Shown one piece after another: positions 1 through 9,391 of a stretch of 64,000 bases of DNA. The translations under genes and the position numbers were made by a program. The stretch covers positions 424,209-488,208 of the forward strand of contig CAXBFG010000001.1 of assembly GCA_963975155.1 (NCBI GenBank). Direction: 5' to 3'. The notes under the pieces are model-generated. The model was not told the origin of the DNA and did no database searches. It saw only the letters and a list, made by a program, of their open reading frames with translations. The DNA is from UBA5109 sp963975155. Its GTDB lineage: Bacteria > Pseudomonadota > Gammaproteobacteria > Pseudomonadales > Pseudohongiellaceae. Each line of letters opens with the position of its first letter. Positions within the stretch are counted from its first letter, which is position 1.

Positions 1-948
1 CTCAGGGTTTTCTTCCAGATACTGAATGGCGTTCTTCTTGCCCTGGCCAATTTTTTCACCCTTATAGGCATACCAGGCACCGGATTTTTCCACCATGTCA
101 TGTTTGACGCCCAGATCAATAATCTCCCCTAAGCGTGAGATACCCTTGCCATAATAGATCTGGAATTCGACCTGTTTGAAAGGCGGTGCTACCTTGTTTT
201 TGACAACCTTGACCCGGGTTTCATTACCCACTACTTCATCACCGTCCTTGATGGCACCAATGCGTCGAATATCCAGTCGCACGGAAGAATAAAATTTGAG
301 GGCATTACCGCCGGTGGTTGTTTCCGGAGAACCGAACATCACGCCAATTTTCATCCGAATCTGGTTAATGAAAATCACCAGGGTGTTGGAATTCTTGATA
401 TTTCCGGTCATTTTACGCAGCGCCTGTGACATCAGCCTGGCCTGCAGACCCATATGACTGTCGCCCATATCGCCTTCGATTTCAGCCCTTGGTGTTAAGG
501 CAGCTACCGAGTCGATAACGACAACATCGACCGCTCCGGAACGTACAATCATATCGCAGATTTCCAGTGCCTGTTCGCCGGTATCAGGCTGGCTGACCAA
601 TAAGTTATCCACATCCACGCCCAGGTTGCCTGCATAAATCGGGTCCAGTGCATGCTCGGCATCGATAAAGGCACAGGTTCCGCCGGCTTTTTGTGCTTCG
701 GCAATGACCTGTAGGGTCAGGGTGGTTTTACCGGAAGATTCCGGACCATAGATTTCAACGACCCGTCCCTTTGGCAATCCACCAATACCCAGAGCAATAT
801 CCAGGCCCAGGGAGCCCGTTGAGATGGCCGGAATGGCTACCCGCTCCGAATCCCCCAGTCGCATCATTGAGCCTTTGCCGAACTGTCTTTCAATTTGTAC
901 CAGCGCTGCACTGAGCGCTTTTTCTTTATTTGTATCTTGCTCTGCCAT
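1..948 (-). CDS. recA: RecA recombinase (3' end cut by window)
   Basis: RecA forms ATP-dependent filaments on single-stranded DNA for homologous recombination and triggers LexA self-cleavage. The first 316 codons are present; the C-terminus lies outside the window. The reverse translation starts MAEQDTNKEKALSAALVQ and contains the Walker A motif GPESSGKT and the L2-loop segment with FINQIRMKIGV. The ATG at 948 has a modest AGG-type ribosome site upstream. It is divergent from mutS. The 283-base intergenic region to mutS shows no CTG-N10-CAG operator of the E. coli LexA type on direct inspection. Identity is certain from sequence; SOS regulation is not supported here. Confidence 0.98.
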   Translation of the reverse strand, partial: MAEQDTNKEKALSAALVQIERQFGKGSMMRLGDSERVAIPAISTGSLGLDIALGIGGLPKGRVVEIYGPESSGKTTLTLQVIAEAQKAGGTCAFIDAEHALDPIYAGNLGVDVDNLLVSQPDTGEQALEICDMIVRSGAVDVVVIDSVAALTPRAEIEGDMGDSHMGLQARLMSQALRKMTGNIKNSNTLVIFINQIRMKIGVMFGSPETTTGGNALKFYSSVRLDIRRIGAIKDGDEVVGNETRVKVVKNKVAPPFKQVEFQIYYGKGISRLGEIIDLGVKHDMVEKSGAWYAYKGEKIGQGKKNAIQYLEENPE

Positions 949-1231
949 TGAATTACCTATTAATTACGTATGATTTAACTGTTATTTATCAATTTTTTAA
1001 TTTTGATTTTCTGTAGTTTACTTATTTATTCCAAGCTCGGTTTTACGCCCTGAGGGGGAAGGAAAACAGACAATATTCAGATAATAAAACTGCCTGTCGA
1101 ACGGTAATTATTAAAGCAGATAAGCCCGTCTTATTCAAAAGAGTTTTTTGTATGCTAAGAGTGATTCACGTAGAATCCAGACACTTCTTTTCACCACTTT
1201 TTTCTGATCAACAGGTGCCCAGTTAAGCGTT

Positions 1232-3793
1232 TTGAACAATCCGGTGTCCCCACATACTCCCATGATGCAGCAATACCTGAAGGTAAAGGCTGCACATCCT
1301 GATGAATTACTTTTTTATCGCATGGGAGACTTTTACGAACTCTTCTTCAGTGATGCAGAAAAAGCTGCCAAGCTGCTCGACATTACCCTGACTGCACGCG
1401 GTAAATCTTCCGGTTCTCCGATTCCCATGTGCGGGGTACCCTACCATGCTGTCGATCGCTATCTGGCTAAACTGGTCGAACTGGGCGTCTCAATCGCGAT
1501 CTGCGAACAAATAGGCGATCCTACGACCAGCAAGGGTCCCGTTGAACGCAAAGTTGTAAAGCTCATCACACCTGGAACCCTGAGTGATGAAGCCCTGCTT
1601 GAGGATACTCAGGATCGATTGTTATGTGCAATCTTCAGCAAGGGTCACAAATATGGCCTGGCCTCACTGGATTTGAGTGCGGGTCGCTTTTCTGTACTGG
1701 AAGTCGACACCGAAGATGCCTTGTTAAATGAACTGGAACGTATCAAACCTGCAGAGTTATTAATCAGTGAAAGCGCCCCCTGGCCATCGAACCTGACTTC
1801 TCGTGCAGGAGTCCGCAAACGACCCGACTGGGATTTTGATCTGGATAGCGCACTGCGCTCCCTGCAACAACAGTTCCACACCGATAGCCTGGCCGGATTT
1901 GGTTGTCAGGATATGCATGCTGCCTTGAGTGCCGCTGGCTGCCTGCTGCACTATGCAAAAGAAACGCAATTCTCAGAACTGCCACACTGCCAAAGCCTGG
2001 GAGTTGAACAGAAGGATGACAGCCTGATCCTGGACAGCATCAGCCGTCGCAATCTGGAAATCGACCTTAATCTGAATGGCGGAAAAGAAAATACGCTGTG
2101 TGCCGTCTTTGACCATTGTTCCACGGCAATGGGTTCACGTCTTTTAAGACGCTGGCTGCATCGCCCCATTCGGGATATCAGTCAGATTCAGCTGCGTCAG
2201 CAAGCCATATCAAGTTTAATCAGCAACTATCACTATGAGAACATTCAGGTGCTGCTGAAGCAGATTGGTGACCTGGAACGCATTGTCGCCAGAATTGGCC
2301 TGCGCTCTGCACGTCCCCGTGACCTGGTGAAACTGCGGGAAGCACTGGCCCTGTTGCCGGAATTGCAGAGCAATCTGAAGACCATTGATTCCCCTCTCCT
2401 GCAAAGTCTGGCGCGTGCTATTGGCGAACATCCTGATTTACATAAGAAACTGGAACAGGCTATTGAAGAAAATCCGCCGGTTGTGATTCGGGAAGGTGGC
2501 GTCATTGCAAAGGGCTATGACAGTGAGCTTGATGAGCTCCGCAGCCTCAGTTCTACGGCCGGGGACTTCCTCAGTAAACTGGAACAGGATGAGAAAGCCA
2601 CTACAGGCATCAGCACACTCAAGGTCGGTTATAACAGGGTTCACGGCTATTATATTGAAATCAGTCGCTTACAGTCCGATCAGGCTCCGGCTAGCTATAT
2701 TCGCCGTCAAACCCTGAAAAATGCAGAACGCTTTATTACCCCGCAATTAAAGGAATTCGAAGACAAGGTGCTCAGCGCCAAAGGTAAATCGCTGGCACGC
2801 GAAAAACAGCTTTATGATGAACTACTCGATATCCTGGCACAGCAACTGAAGACACTGCAGGATAACGCTTTTGGTCTGGCCGAACTGGACGTGCTGACTA
2901 ATTTTGCCGAACGCGCACAGTCCCTGAATCTGAGTTGTCCTGAACTCAGTGAACAAGCCGGCATTCAGATAAAACAGGGGCGGCATCCCGTGGTCGAACA
3001 GGTCATGGAAGAGGCCTTTGTCGCCAATGACCTGACGCTGGATCCGGATATTAATCTCATCATCATCACCGGCCCCAATATGGGTGGTAAATCTACCTAC
3101 ATGAGACAATGTGCCATTATCGTCTTGCTGGCTTACACTGGTTGTTTCGTGCCTGCAGAACAGGCCACAATAGGCCCTGTTGATCGGATCTTTACCCGTA
3201 TCGGTTCATCTGATGATCTGGCCGGCGGTCGTTCAACCTTTATGGTGGAAATGACAGAAACAGCCAATATTCTGCACAATGCCAGCGCTTCAAGTCTGGT
3301 CCTGATGGATGAGATTGGTCGCGGCACCAGCACCTTCGACGGACTTTCCCTGGCCTGGGCAAGTGCAGTCCATATAGCCACTAAAATTAAAGCCCCTACG
3401 CTGTTTGCTACCCACTATTTTGAACTAACCAGCCTGGCCGAGCAGTACCCTTCCGTCAAAAATGTGCACCTGAATGCGACGGAACACGACAATGGCATTG
3501 TCTTTCTGCACAGCGTTGAAGATGGTCCGGCTAACCAAAGTTATGGTTTGCAGGTAGCACAATTAGCCGGTATTCCAAAGGCTGTGGTTGATCAGGCTCG
3601 CCTGAAATTAAAGCAGCTGGAAACGGAAGAATTTAAACACAGCCCGCCTTCGGTTTTGCAGGAGGATATGTTCTCTTTGTATAAAACCCACCCGGCTATC
3701 GACCGGCTGCTGGAAACAGACCCGGACGAATTAACGCCAAAACAGGCCCAGGACTTCCTCTATCTGCTGAATAAACTAGTGCGGGAAGAGTAA
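1232..3793 (+). CDS. mutS: DNA mismatch repair ATPase MutS
   Basis: MutS recognises mismatches and small loops and recruits MutL. The 853 residues equal the E. coli length. The mismatch-reading Phe-Tyr-Glu is at residues 34-36 within the MGDFYELF segment, and the Walker A GPNMGGKST is at about 614-622, followed by the DEIGRGTSTFDG Walker B/signature region. I place the start at a TTG because homologues carry about nine residues before the conserved HTPMMQQY; the ATG at 1262 would remove them. The ribosome site is weak. fdxA follows 45 bases downstream in the same direction, as in Pseudomonas. Confidence 0.97.
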   Translation: MNNPVSPHTPMMQQYLKVKAAHPDELLFYRMGDFYELFFSDAEKAAKLLDITLTARGKSSGSPIPMCGVPYHAVDRYLAKLVELGVSIAICEQIGDPTTSKGPVERKVVKLITPGTLSDEALLEDTQDRLLCAIFSKGHKYGLASLDLSAGRFSVLEVDTEDALLNELERIKPAELLISESAPWPSNLTSRAGVRKRPDWDFDLDSALRSLQQQFHTDSLAGFGCQDMHAALSAAGCLLHYAKETQFSELPHCQSLGVEQKDDSLILDSISRRNLEIDLNLNGGKENTLCAVFDHCSTAMGSRLLRRWLHRPIRDISQIQLRQQAISSLISNYHYENIQVLLKQIGDLERIVARIGLRSARPRDLVKLREALALLPELQSNLKTIDSPLLQSLARAIGEHPDLHKKLEQAIEENPPVVIREGGVIAKGYDSELDELRSLSSTAGDFLSKLEQDEKATTGISTLKVGYNRVHGYYIEISRLQSDQAPASYIRRQTLKNAERFITPQLKEFEDKVLSAKGKSLAREKQLYDELLDILAQQLKTLQDNAFGLAELDVLTNFAERAQSLNLSCPELSEQAGIQIKQGRHPVVEQVMEEAFVANDLTLDPDINLIIITGPNMGGKSTYMRQCAIIVLLAYTGCFVPAEQATIGPVDRIFTRIGSSDDLAGGRSTFMVEMTETANILHNASASSLVLMDEIGRGTSTFDGLSLAWASAVHIATKIKAPTLFATHYFELTSLAEQYPSVKNVHLNATEHDNGIVFLHSVEDGPANQSYGLQVAQLAGIPKAVVDQARLKLKQLETEEFKHSPPSVLQEDMFSLYKTHPAIDRLLETDPDELTPKQAQDFLYLLNKLVREE

Positions 3794-3838
3794 ACCTTGC
3801 TAAAATGCGCAGCTTGAAAAGCATTAAGGAGATTTAGG

Positions 3839-4162
3839 ATGACCTTTGTAGTTGGTGAAAATTGTATCCGTTGTAAACATACCGATTGTGTTGAAGTATG
3901 CCCTGTAGATTGTTTCTATGAAGGGCCTAACATGCTGGTCATCAATCCTGATGAGTGTATTGACTGTGCGCTTTGCGAGCCCGAGTGCCCGGTTGATGCC
4001 ATCTATGCCGAAGACGAACTGCCTGAGGATCAGGCTGAGTTTCTTGAGCTCAATACCGAACTCAGTGAGCAATGGCCAAACATAACTGAAATGAAGGATG
4101 CCATGCCTGATGCTGAAGAGTGGGCCGACAAAACCAATAAAAGACAATATCTGGAGCGTTGA
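3839..4162 (+). CDS. fdxA: 7Fe-8S ferredoxin FdxA
   Basis: This is a small electron carrier with one [3Fe-4S] and one [4Fe-4S] cluster, like Azotobacter vinelandii ferredoxin I. The 107 residues hold cysteines at 9, 12, 17, 21, 25, 40, 43, 46 and 50, including the CIDCALCEPECP motif. The acidic C-terminal tail is typical of the family. A strong AAGGAG site lies at 3826-3831, just before the ATG. It is convergent with rpoS, with only 28 bases between the stops. The mutS-fdxA-rpoS neighbourhood is seen in pseudomonads. Its physiological partner is unknown. Confidence 0.95.
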   Translation: MTFVVGENCIRCKHTDCVEVCPVDCFYEGPNMLVINPDECIDCALCEPECPVDAIYAEDELPEDQAEFLELNTELSEQWPNITEMKDAMPDAEEWADKTNKRQYLER

Positions 4163-4190
4163 TCAGACTTGCTGATTGAGCAGGAAGATA

Positions 4191-5204
4191 TTAATCACTC
4201 TCATCGGTAATGTAATCAAAACTCAGGCCTTCCCTTTCCATAAAACGTCTTAGGCGCATCAGGGCTTCAATCTGAATTTGCCTGACTCTTTCACGAGTCA
4301 GGCCGATTTCTTCACCCACCTCGTCCAAGGTGCTGGACTCATAACCAAACAAGCCAAAACGGCGTGCAATGATTTCCGATTCCCGATCGGAAAGTCGCTC
4401 AACCCAGTTTTCAAGCTTCTGACGTAAATCTTCTTTACCCAGTATTTTAACTGGGTCGGCATTTTCATCATCGGGAAACACATCCAGCAGACATTTATCC
4501 GTTTCATTCGCCAGTGGCGTATCTGCCGAGCACACCTTGATTTCTTTTTTCCTTAACTTGCTGATATGTTCCAATGGCAGCTGCATTTTGTTGGCCAACT
4601 CTTCATCCGTTGGTTCTCGTCCAAGACTTTCAGTGAGTTGACGTATTACCCGGGTACAGGAATTTATCTCTTTTATCAGATGGATGGGCATACGAATGGT
4701 TTGCCCATTATTCATAATGGCCCTGTCTATGCTTTGCTTTATCCACCAGGTCGCATAGGTGGAAAAACGAAAGCCCAGCTCAGGGTCATATTTTTCGACT
4801 GCCCGCATCAAGCCCAGATTACCTTCTTCGATTAAATCCAGAAATGAAAGGCCACGATTAGTCGAACGTTTCGCCAGCGTCACGACCAAGCGTAAATTTG
4901 ATTCGATCATCTGTTTTCTTGAATCTTCGTTACCCTTGCTGATTTCTCTGGCCAGCCTGATTTCTTCATGCGCCGATAATAAGGGTGTGTGCCCTATTTC
5001 ATTCAGATACATGGTAGTCGGATCGAGCTTCACCTCTTTCTCTTCTTCACTATACGATGAAGCTTTCTTGATTTTTTTAACTTGCTGAACAGCTTTGGCT
5101 TGTATCTCTGGCTCTGAGACAGCAGTGGCTAGCAGAGGCTTGTCTATATTTTTAGAGGAAGGGTTTGCTGATGCGGGCGTGGAAGTATCATTCGTATTAT
5201 CCAT
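4191..5204 (-). CDS. rpoS: RNA polymerase sigma factor RpoS
   Basis: RpoS is the stationary-phase and general-stress sigma factor. Sigma-70 regions are clear: region 1.2 near DPTTMYLNEIG, region 2 from ESNLRLVV to the RFSTYATWWIKQSI helix that melts the -10 element, and region 4 helix-turn-helix with LTRERVRQIQIEAL. I choose the ATG at 5204 (337 aa) because an AAGGAGT site ends 6 bases upstream; the in-frame ATG at 5243 lacks one. In relatives the main rpoS promoter lies inside nlpD, and the 165-base gap to nlpD here would serve as its leader (inference). Confidence 0.96.
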   Translation of the reverse strand: MDNTNDTSTPASANPSSKNIDKPLLATAVSEPEIQAKAVQQVKKIKKASSYSEEEKEVKLDPTTMYLNEIGHTPLLSAHEEIRLAREISKGNEDSRKQMIESNLRLVVTLAKRSTNRGLSFLDLIEEGNLGLMRAVEKYDPELGFRFSTYATWWIKQSIDRAIMNNGQTIRMPIHLIKEINSCTRVIRQLTESLGREPTDEELANKMQLPLEHISKLRKKEIKVCSADTPLANETDKCLLDVFPDDENADPVKILGKEDLRQKLENWVERLSDRESEIIARRFGLFGYESSTLDEVGEEIGLTRERVRQIQIEALMRLRRFMEREGLSFDYITDESD

Positions 5205-5369
5205 ATCGGGACTCCTTTTCCGATTTACTCGAATTTGCTCCATTTTTTTTCAGTCAATACTGTCGGGAAATCAATAAGTATTTAACTAAGGACCAGTATA
5301 GTACCAGCTTTATCTCGTCGCGAATTTTTTTGTTGGCTGATTGGCGTTCTGGAACTGAAATAGCAAAAC

Positions 5370-6197
5370 TCAGCGTGGCGGCAAATAAGAGACCGGGTTT
5401 ACCGGCTGACCAGCCAGTCTGATTTCAAAATGCAACATATCGCGATCCACTCCGGTTGAACCAAGACTGGCAATCTGCTGCCCCCTGGTCACTCTGTCTC
5501 CTTCGCTTACATTCAATGAGCTGTTGTGTGCGTAAGCACTCAGAAACTGATCATTATGTTTAATAATGATCAGCTCCCCATAACGCAGCAAGCCGTTTCC
5601 GGCATAGACCACTTCACCGGACTCGGCGGCCAATACCGGATCGCCCTCACGTCCGGCAATATCAATACCTTTATTTTCATTGCCGGTATTTGAGAAGGCT
5701 TTAATCACATTACCCTGTGATGGCCACATCCAGCGCAGCAAATTATTAGCCGGACCGGCAGCACGGCTTTGCGCATTACCAGTGGTATTTCTGTTTACGG
5801 TAGGTGCTGGTTCGTTTCGGGTGACAGTAGCAGCAGGTGGCGTTCGGGCAGTGGAAACACCGGATATATCCAGATTCAGTTCACGTCCCGGGTAAATTGT
5901 ATAGGGTGCCTGTATATTATTTGCCTGGGCCAGGGCAGCGTAATCAAGATCATACATCCAGGCTATTGCATACAAAGTTTCACCTTCGTTGATACGATGA
6001 CGTGGACCATTCCCCATCACAACCGTGGTCCGTTCAGAAACCACCGCCTGCTGACCTATTTCAATAACAGGCGCGCGATAAGTGCCGCTGGAACATGCGC
6101 TGAGCAACAACAGAATTGCCGTTAAGCAAGCAGCTCTAGTCAGATTTATGTTTATCATGGTGCCAGGAAGCACATGCTGCTGTTCATTTATGTTCAT
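5370..6197 (-). CDS. nlpD: NlpD-type lipoprotein: LysM plus degenerate LytM domain
   Basis: NlpD is an outer-membrane lipoprotein that in E. coli activates the septal amidase AmiC. The N-terminus has a hydrophobic stretch and lipobox LLSAC. A LysM domain follows (from HRINEGETLYAIAWMY), then a Pro/Thr/Asn-rich linker and a C-terminal M23/LytM domain. The usual HxxxD metal site reads NKGIDIAG, the same inactive form as in E. coli NlpD, so it is probably an activator and not a hydrolase. The start is uncertain: the ATG at 6197 overlaps the upstream gene, while the ATG at 6158 gives a shorter, more typical signal peptide. rpoS follows directly. Confidence 0.93.
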   Translation of the reverse strand: MNINEQQHVLPGTMININLTRAACLTAILLLLSACSSGTYRAPVIEIGQQAVVSERTTVVMGNGPRHRINEGETLYAIAWMYDLDYAALAQANNIQAPYTIYPGRELNLDISGVSTARTPPAATVTRNEPAPTVNRNTTGNAQSRAAGPANNLLRWMWPSQGNVIKAFSNTGNENKGIDIAGREGDPVLAAESGEVVYAGNGLLRYGELIIIKHNDQFLSAYAHNSSLNVSEGDRVTRGQQIASLGSTGVDRDMLHFEIRLAGQPVNPVSYLPPR

Positions 6198-7101
6198 TTA
6201 TCTTGGTTTGTAAATGCAATTGCTTAGTGGCCTGTTCATTCGTCTCGCCAAATTTTTCCAGAAAATAAACCAGGAAAAAACCGACCAGTACCAGCGCGGA
6301 AAACTTGATCCAGAAACCCGCTCCCATCGCTTCATTTAGCAAATGAAAAGGCCAGATGGTATACAGTGAACCCAGCAATATGCCGAGTAAGAATGCCAGC
6401 GTTGCTTCATGCTTGTGCTTAAGCAGGTAAGCCAAAATATTTGAGAAAGTGATCAGTCCCACCACACAGCCAGCCATAAAAAGCAGTAGCACCGCGAAGT
6501 CAAATTCCCTGACAGCATCCAATACTCTCTCGTAAGCACCCAGTAAGACAAGAATAAAAGCCCCGGAGATTCCGGGCAGTATCATAGCGCAGATCGCAAT
6601 AGCACCACATACAAAGAGAAACCATAAGCTGCCCTCATAGTTGCTTTCCGGAACAAGATTCAGGCTGACAGCAAATACCAGACCGGCAAGTAGCAATAGT
6701 GCTCTTTGCCAGGACCAAAGCAGTACATGTTTTCTGAGGAACAGGCTGGACGCCAGTATCAGTCCAATAAAGAAAGCCATGACGTAGACTTCAAGATTAT
6801 CCAGAAGAAAGCCAACCACATTTGCCAGAATAAAAGCTGCACTGAGTATGCCGCAAAACAAGGTCAGCAGAAAATTGCCATTGATATGCTTCCAGGCTGC
6901 CTTCATGCCCTGTTTATGTAATATTTTTAATGCCTGAAGATTACAGGCCTGAATGGAAAAAATGAGTTCTTCATAAATATTGGTAATAAAGGCAATGGTT
7001 CCACCGGAGACGCCTGGAACCGTATCGGCTGCTCCCATAGCCATCCCCTTCAGAAAAAGTATCAGGCGATGTTTGTTAAAAAACTTTTCAATGTCCGGCA
7101 T
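6184..7101 (-). CDS. DUF368 membrane protein, probable undecaprenyl-phosphate translocase
   Basis: This is a polytopic membrane protein of 305 aa with the DUF368 hallmark AADTVPGVSGGTIAFI near the N-terminus and a second related segment, AMILPGISGAFILVLLG. DUF368 proteins (PopT) have been reported as recyclers of the C55-phosphate carrier across the inner membrane. The ATG at 7101 begins one base after the pcm stop and has an AAAGG site; a longer frame to 7170 lies inside pcm and is unlikely. The 3' end overlaps the longer nlpD reading frame. Its place between pcm and nlpD is unusual and may link lipid-carrier recycling to the stationary-phase operon (inference). Confidence 0.88.
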   Translation of the reverse strand: MPDIEKFFNKHRLILFLKGMAMGAADTVPGVSGGTIAFITNIYEELIFSIQACNLQALKILHKQGMKAAWKHINGNFLLTLFCGILSAAFILANVVGFLLDNLEVYVMAFFIGLILASSLFLRKHVLLWSWQRALLLLAGLVFAVSLNLVPESNYEGSLWFLFVCGAIAICAMILPGISGAFILVLLGAYERVLDAVREFDFAVLLLFMAGCVVGLITFSNILAYLLKHKHEATLAFLLGILLGSLYTIWPFHLLNEAMGAGFWIKFSALVLVGFFLVYFLEKFGETNEQATKQLHLQTKINEHK

Positions 7102-7102
7102 T

Positions 7103-7744
7103 TTACCTTTCCACTCCGCCCAAGAGGGGGACGAACACAACCGACTCGACGCTTTCGACTTCAACTTCACCGTTCACTTTTCTGCAAATTTGTAATTCCT
7201 GCTTCCTCGAATCGCCAACCGGAATAACAATAAGGCCCCCTTCGGCGAGTTGCTCAATCAGAGCCTTGGGTATTTCAGGAGCAGCCGCAGTTGTAATGAT
7301 TGCATCGAATGGTGCGTGCTGTGGCCAGCCATATTGACCGTCTGCACATTTGAGCTGGATGTTATTAACGCCGAGTTGGGCCAGACGTTCCCTGGTTTTC
7401 ATCAACAAGGGATTAATGCGTTCAATGCTGTATACCCGGTTTACCAGTTGCGCAAGAATTGCCGTTTGATACCCGCAACCGGTGCCGATCTCCAGCACGC
7501 TGGCCTTGTCTTCACTTAAAGCCGCCAGAACAATCTCCGTCATTCTGGCCACGATGTAGGGCTGCGAAATTGTCTGGTTGAAACCAATGGGCAGTGAAAC
7601 ATCTTCGTAGGCACGATGCGAAAGTGCCTCTTCGATAAACAGATGCCTGGGCGTGGTTCGGATAGCCTCCAGCACAGCAATCTGCTGGATACCCTGTTCA
7701 ATTAAACGCTGCACCAGGCGTTCCCTTGTGCGCAAGGAGGTCAT
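7103..7744 (-). CDS. pcm: Protein-L-isoaspartate O-methyltransferase
   Basis: Pcm repairs isomerised Asp/Asn residues by SAM-dependent methylation of L-isoaspartyl groups. The SAM-binding motif VLEIGTGCGYQTAIL and the family signature with PIGFNQTISQPYIVA are intact. I prefer the ATG at 7744 (213 aa), which aligns with the E. coli N-terminus and has an AAGG site; a GTG at 7777 overlaps the truD stop by four bases and would add 11 residues. surE, normally between truD and pcm, is absent. Confidence 0.95.
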   Translation of the reverse strand: MTSLRTRERLVQRLIEQGIQQIAVLEAIRTTPRHLFIEEALSHRAYEDVSLPIGFNQTISQPYIVARMTEIVLAALSEDKASVLEIGTGCGYQTAILAQLVNRVYSIERINPLLMKTRERLAQLGVNNIQLKCADGQYGWPQHAPFDAIITTAAAPEIPKALIEQLAEGGLIVIPVGDSRKQELQICRKVNGEVEVESVESVVFVPLLGGVER

Positions 7745-7773
7745 GCCTATGCCTTGTTGCTGAATGCTGCTAT

Positions 7774-8850
7774 TCACGGTGTTGCATGCTCCTCGGTATC
7801 TGGTTGATTTTCCTGAGTACTGCTATGGGGTCTCAGCTTGACCAGTTCCCGTAACAATGAAGTGGCATAAGACCCCTTATTTAAACTGAACTCCAGTACA
7901 AGCGCGGTTTTATTTTCTATCCTGTAAGTCAATTGACCTGGCACAGATCGTAGTGCTCTTCTTTGTTGCTCCAAGCCTGCTGACTCCAGGCCTGTTTTTA
8001 AGTCTCTTTCAGAAGATATCAGGTCCATCTCCATAGCTGCACATTGCGCTTGTGACTTCAATTTCCCGGCACCCCACAAGGGACCCGAAGGATGTATATC
8101 CTTTTGTTGAAGTCGCTCTGCCAATACTTCATTCCAGCTGTCCGGGAGAAAACATGCCGAGCTGGCATCCAGACTCATCACATCTCCGGGAATGTAGGCA
8201 TTCCAGCTTTGCTGCTCTACCCGCTGTGACAAAACCCTGTTAAATAAATAGGCACGTGCAGCAGATAAATAGATTCCTCGTCGATAACGATCACTCAGCC
8301 TTAGCTCACCACTAAAAAACTGCCGTGCCATCTGTACATTATCCGCGTTATTGCCAAAACGTTGTTCACCAAAATAATTTGGCACCCCGTGCTTGGCGAT
8401 AAGCTGCAAACGTTCGTCTAGTTTCACAGGGTCATCACTCAAATCGCTGAGGCGAATAATAAAGTTGTTACTGACATGACTGCCGCGTTTTAGTTTGCGC
8501 TTATTTCTGTGTATGCGACAAAGCTTCAGATGCTCCGAATCAAAATTATCGATAAGAGCTTCGGTTTTTTCTCTTGGTTTGATACTGAACCATTGTCTGC
8601 TTACTGCCTGTTTATCTTTCATTCCTGAAAAGGAAACATCACGCTCCGGAAGCTTAAACAAATCCATCAGCAGCTTCTGAACGTCCCGGGTGCTTAAGCC
8701 TGTTTTTTCTACCAATAAAAAAAGGTGGTCGCCTTCACCATCGGGTTCAAAATTTAAATTTTCGCTGACCCGAAAATCTTCTGGTTTAATTTTATAGCTG
8801 GCGGAAATGACGGGTTCAGAAAATGCATAGGCTAGTTCTTGCATGGTCAT
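7774..8850 (-). CDS. truD: tRNA pseudouridine(13) synthase TruD
   Basis: TruD isomerises uridine 13 of tRNA-Glu. It has 358 residues, near the family length, with the catalytic-region motif GMKDKQAVSRQWFS containing the active Asp, and the NYFGEQRFGNN motif. The start ATG at 8850 lies just after the ispF stop; a second ATG two codons in is possible. Part of the ftsB-ispD-ispF-truD-pcm run, with tight spacing that suggests cotranscription. Confidence 0.95.
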   Translation of the reverse strand: MTMQELAYAFSEPVISASYKIKPEDFRVSENLNFEPDGEGDHLFLLVEKTGLSTRDVQKLLMDLFKLPERDVSFSGMKDKQAVSRQWFSIKPREKTEALIDNFDSEHLKLCRIHRNKRKLKRGSHVSNNFIIRLSDLSDDPVKLDERLQLIAKHGVPNYFGEQRFGNNADNVQMARQFFSGELRLSDRYRRGIYLSAARAYLFNRVLSQRVEQQSWNAYIPGDVMSLDASSACFLPDSWNEVLAERLQQKDIHPSGPLWGAGKLKSQAQCAAMEMDLISSERDLKTGLESAGLEQQRRALRSVPGQLTYRIENKTALVLEFSLNKGSYATSLLRELVKLRPHSSTQENQPDTEEHATP

Positions 8851-8851
8851 C

Positions 8852-9340
8852 TTAGTTACTCTGTACCAAAACGATTGCCTGCACTGCTATACCTTCTCCT
8901 CGGCCTGTAAAACCCAGACCCTCACTGGTTGTTGCTTTGATACTGATGTCCTCAACTTTGATGGACAGCGTATTTGCCAGTGATTCCCGCATCTGCATCT
9001 GATATGGAGCCAGTTTAGGCTGTTCTGCTATGACCGTGATATCGGCATTACCCAGACGCCAGCCACGCTCTCTCAGCAATGCATATACCTGCTTTAATAA
9101 AGCAAGGCTGCTGATACCTTTATACTGTGGATCCTTATCCGGGAAGTGCTGACCGATATCGCCCAGTGCCACGGCCCCCAGCAGGGCATCACAAAGTGCA
9201 TGGCTCAGTACATCGCCATCGGAGTGCGCCAGCAAGGTATGTGCATGAGGAATACGCACGCCTGCCAGTACAATATAAGCATCATTTGCCGATTCTTTAG
9301 CAAAACGATGAACGTCAAAGCCGCTGCCAACTCTAAACAT
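8852..9340 (-). CDS. ispF: 2-C-methyl-D-erythritol 2,4-cyclodiphosphate synthase
   Basis: IspF carries out the fifth step of the MEP isoprenoid pathway, releasing CMP to form the cyclodiphosphate. The 162-residue protein opens MFRVGSGFDVHRF with the zinc-site DVH, followed by LAHSDGDVLSHALCDALLGA and the IKATTSEGLGFTGRGEGI segment. It trimerises in characterised homologues. It lies downstream of ispD with a 51-base gap and is followed within two bases by truD. Confidence 0.97.
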   Translation of the reverse strand: MFRVGSGFDVHRFAKESANDAYIVLAGVRIPHAHTLLAHSDGDVLSHALCDALLGAVALGDIGQHFPDKDPQYKGISSLALLKQVYALLRERGWRLGNADITVIAEQPKLAPYQMQMRESLANTLSIKVEDISIKATTSEGLGFTGRGEGIAVQAIVLVQSN

Positions 9341-9391
9341 AATACTGCACTTCTGTTTTGACTTTTAATGACAACACTGTTGCTACAAGAC

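Noticed and set aside
4163..4190. Possible bidirectional hairpin between the convergent fdxA and rpoS stops
   Set aside because: The stem is only about six pairs with a wobble and has no T-run on either strand.
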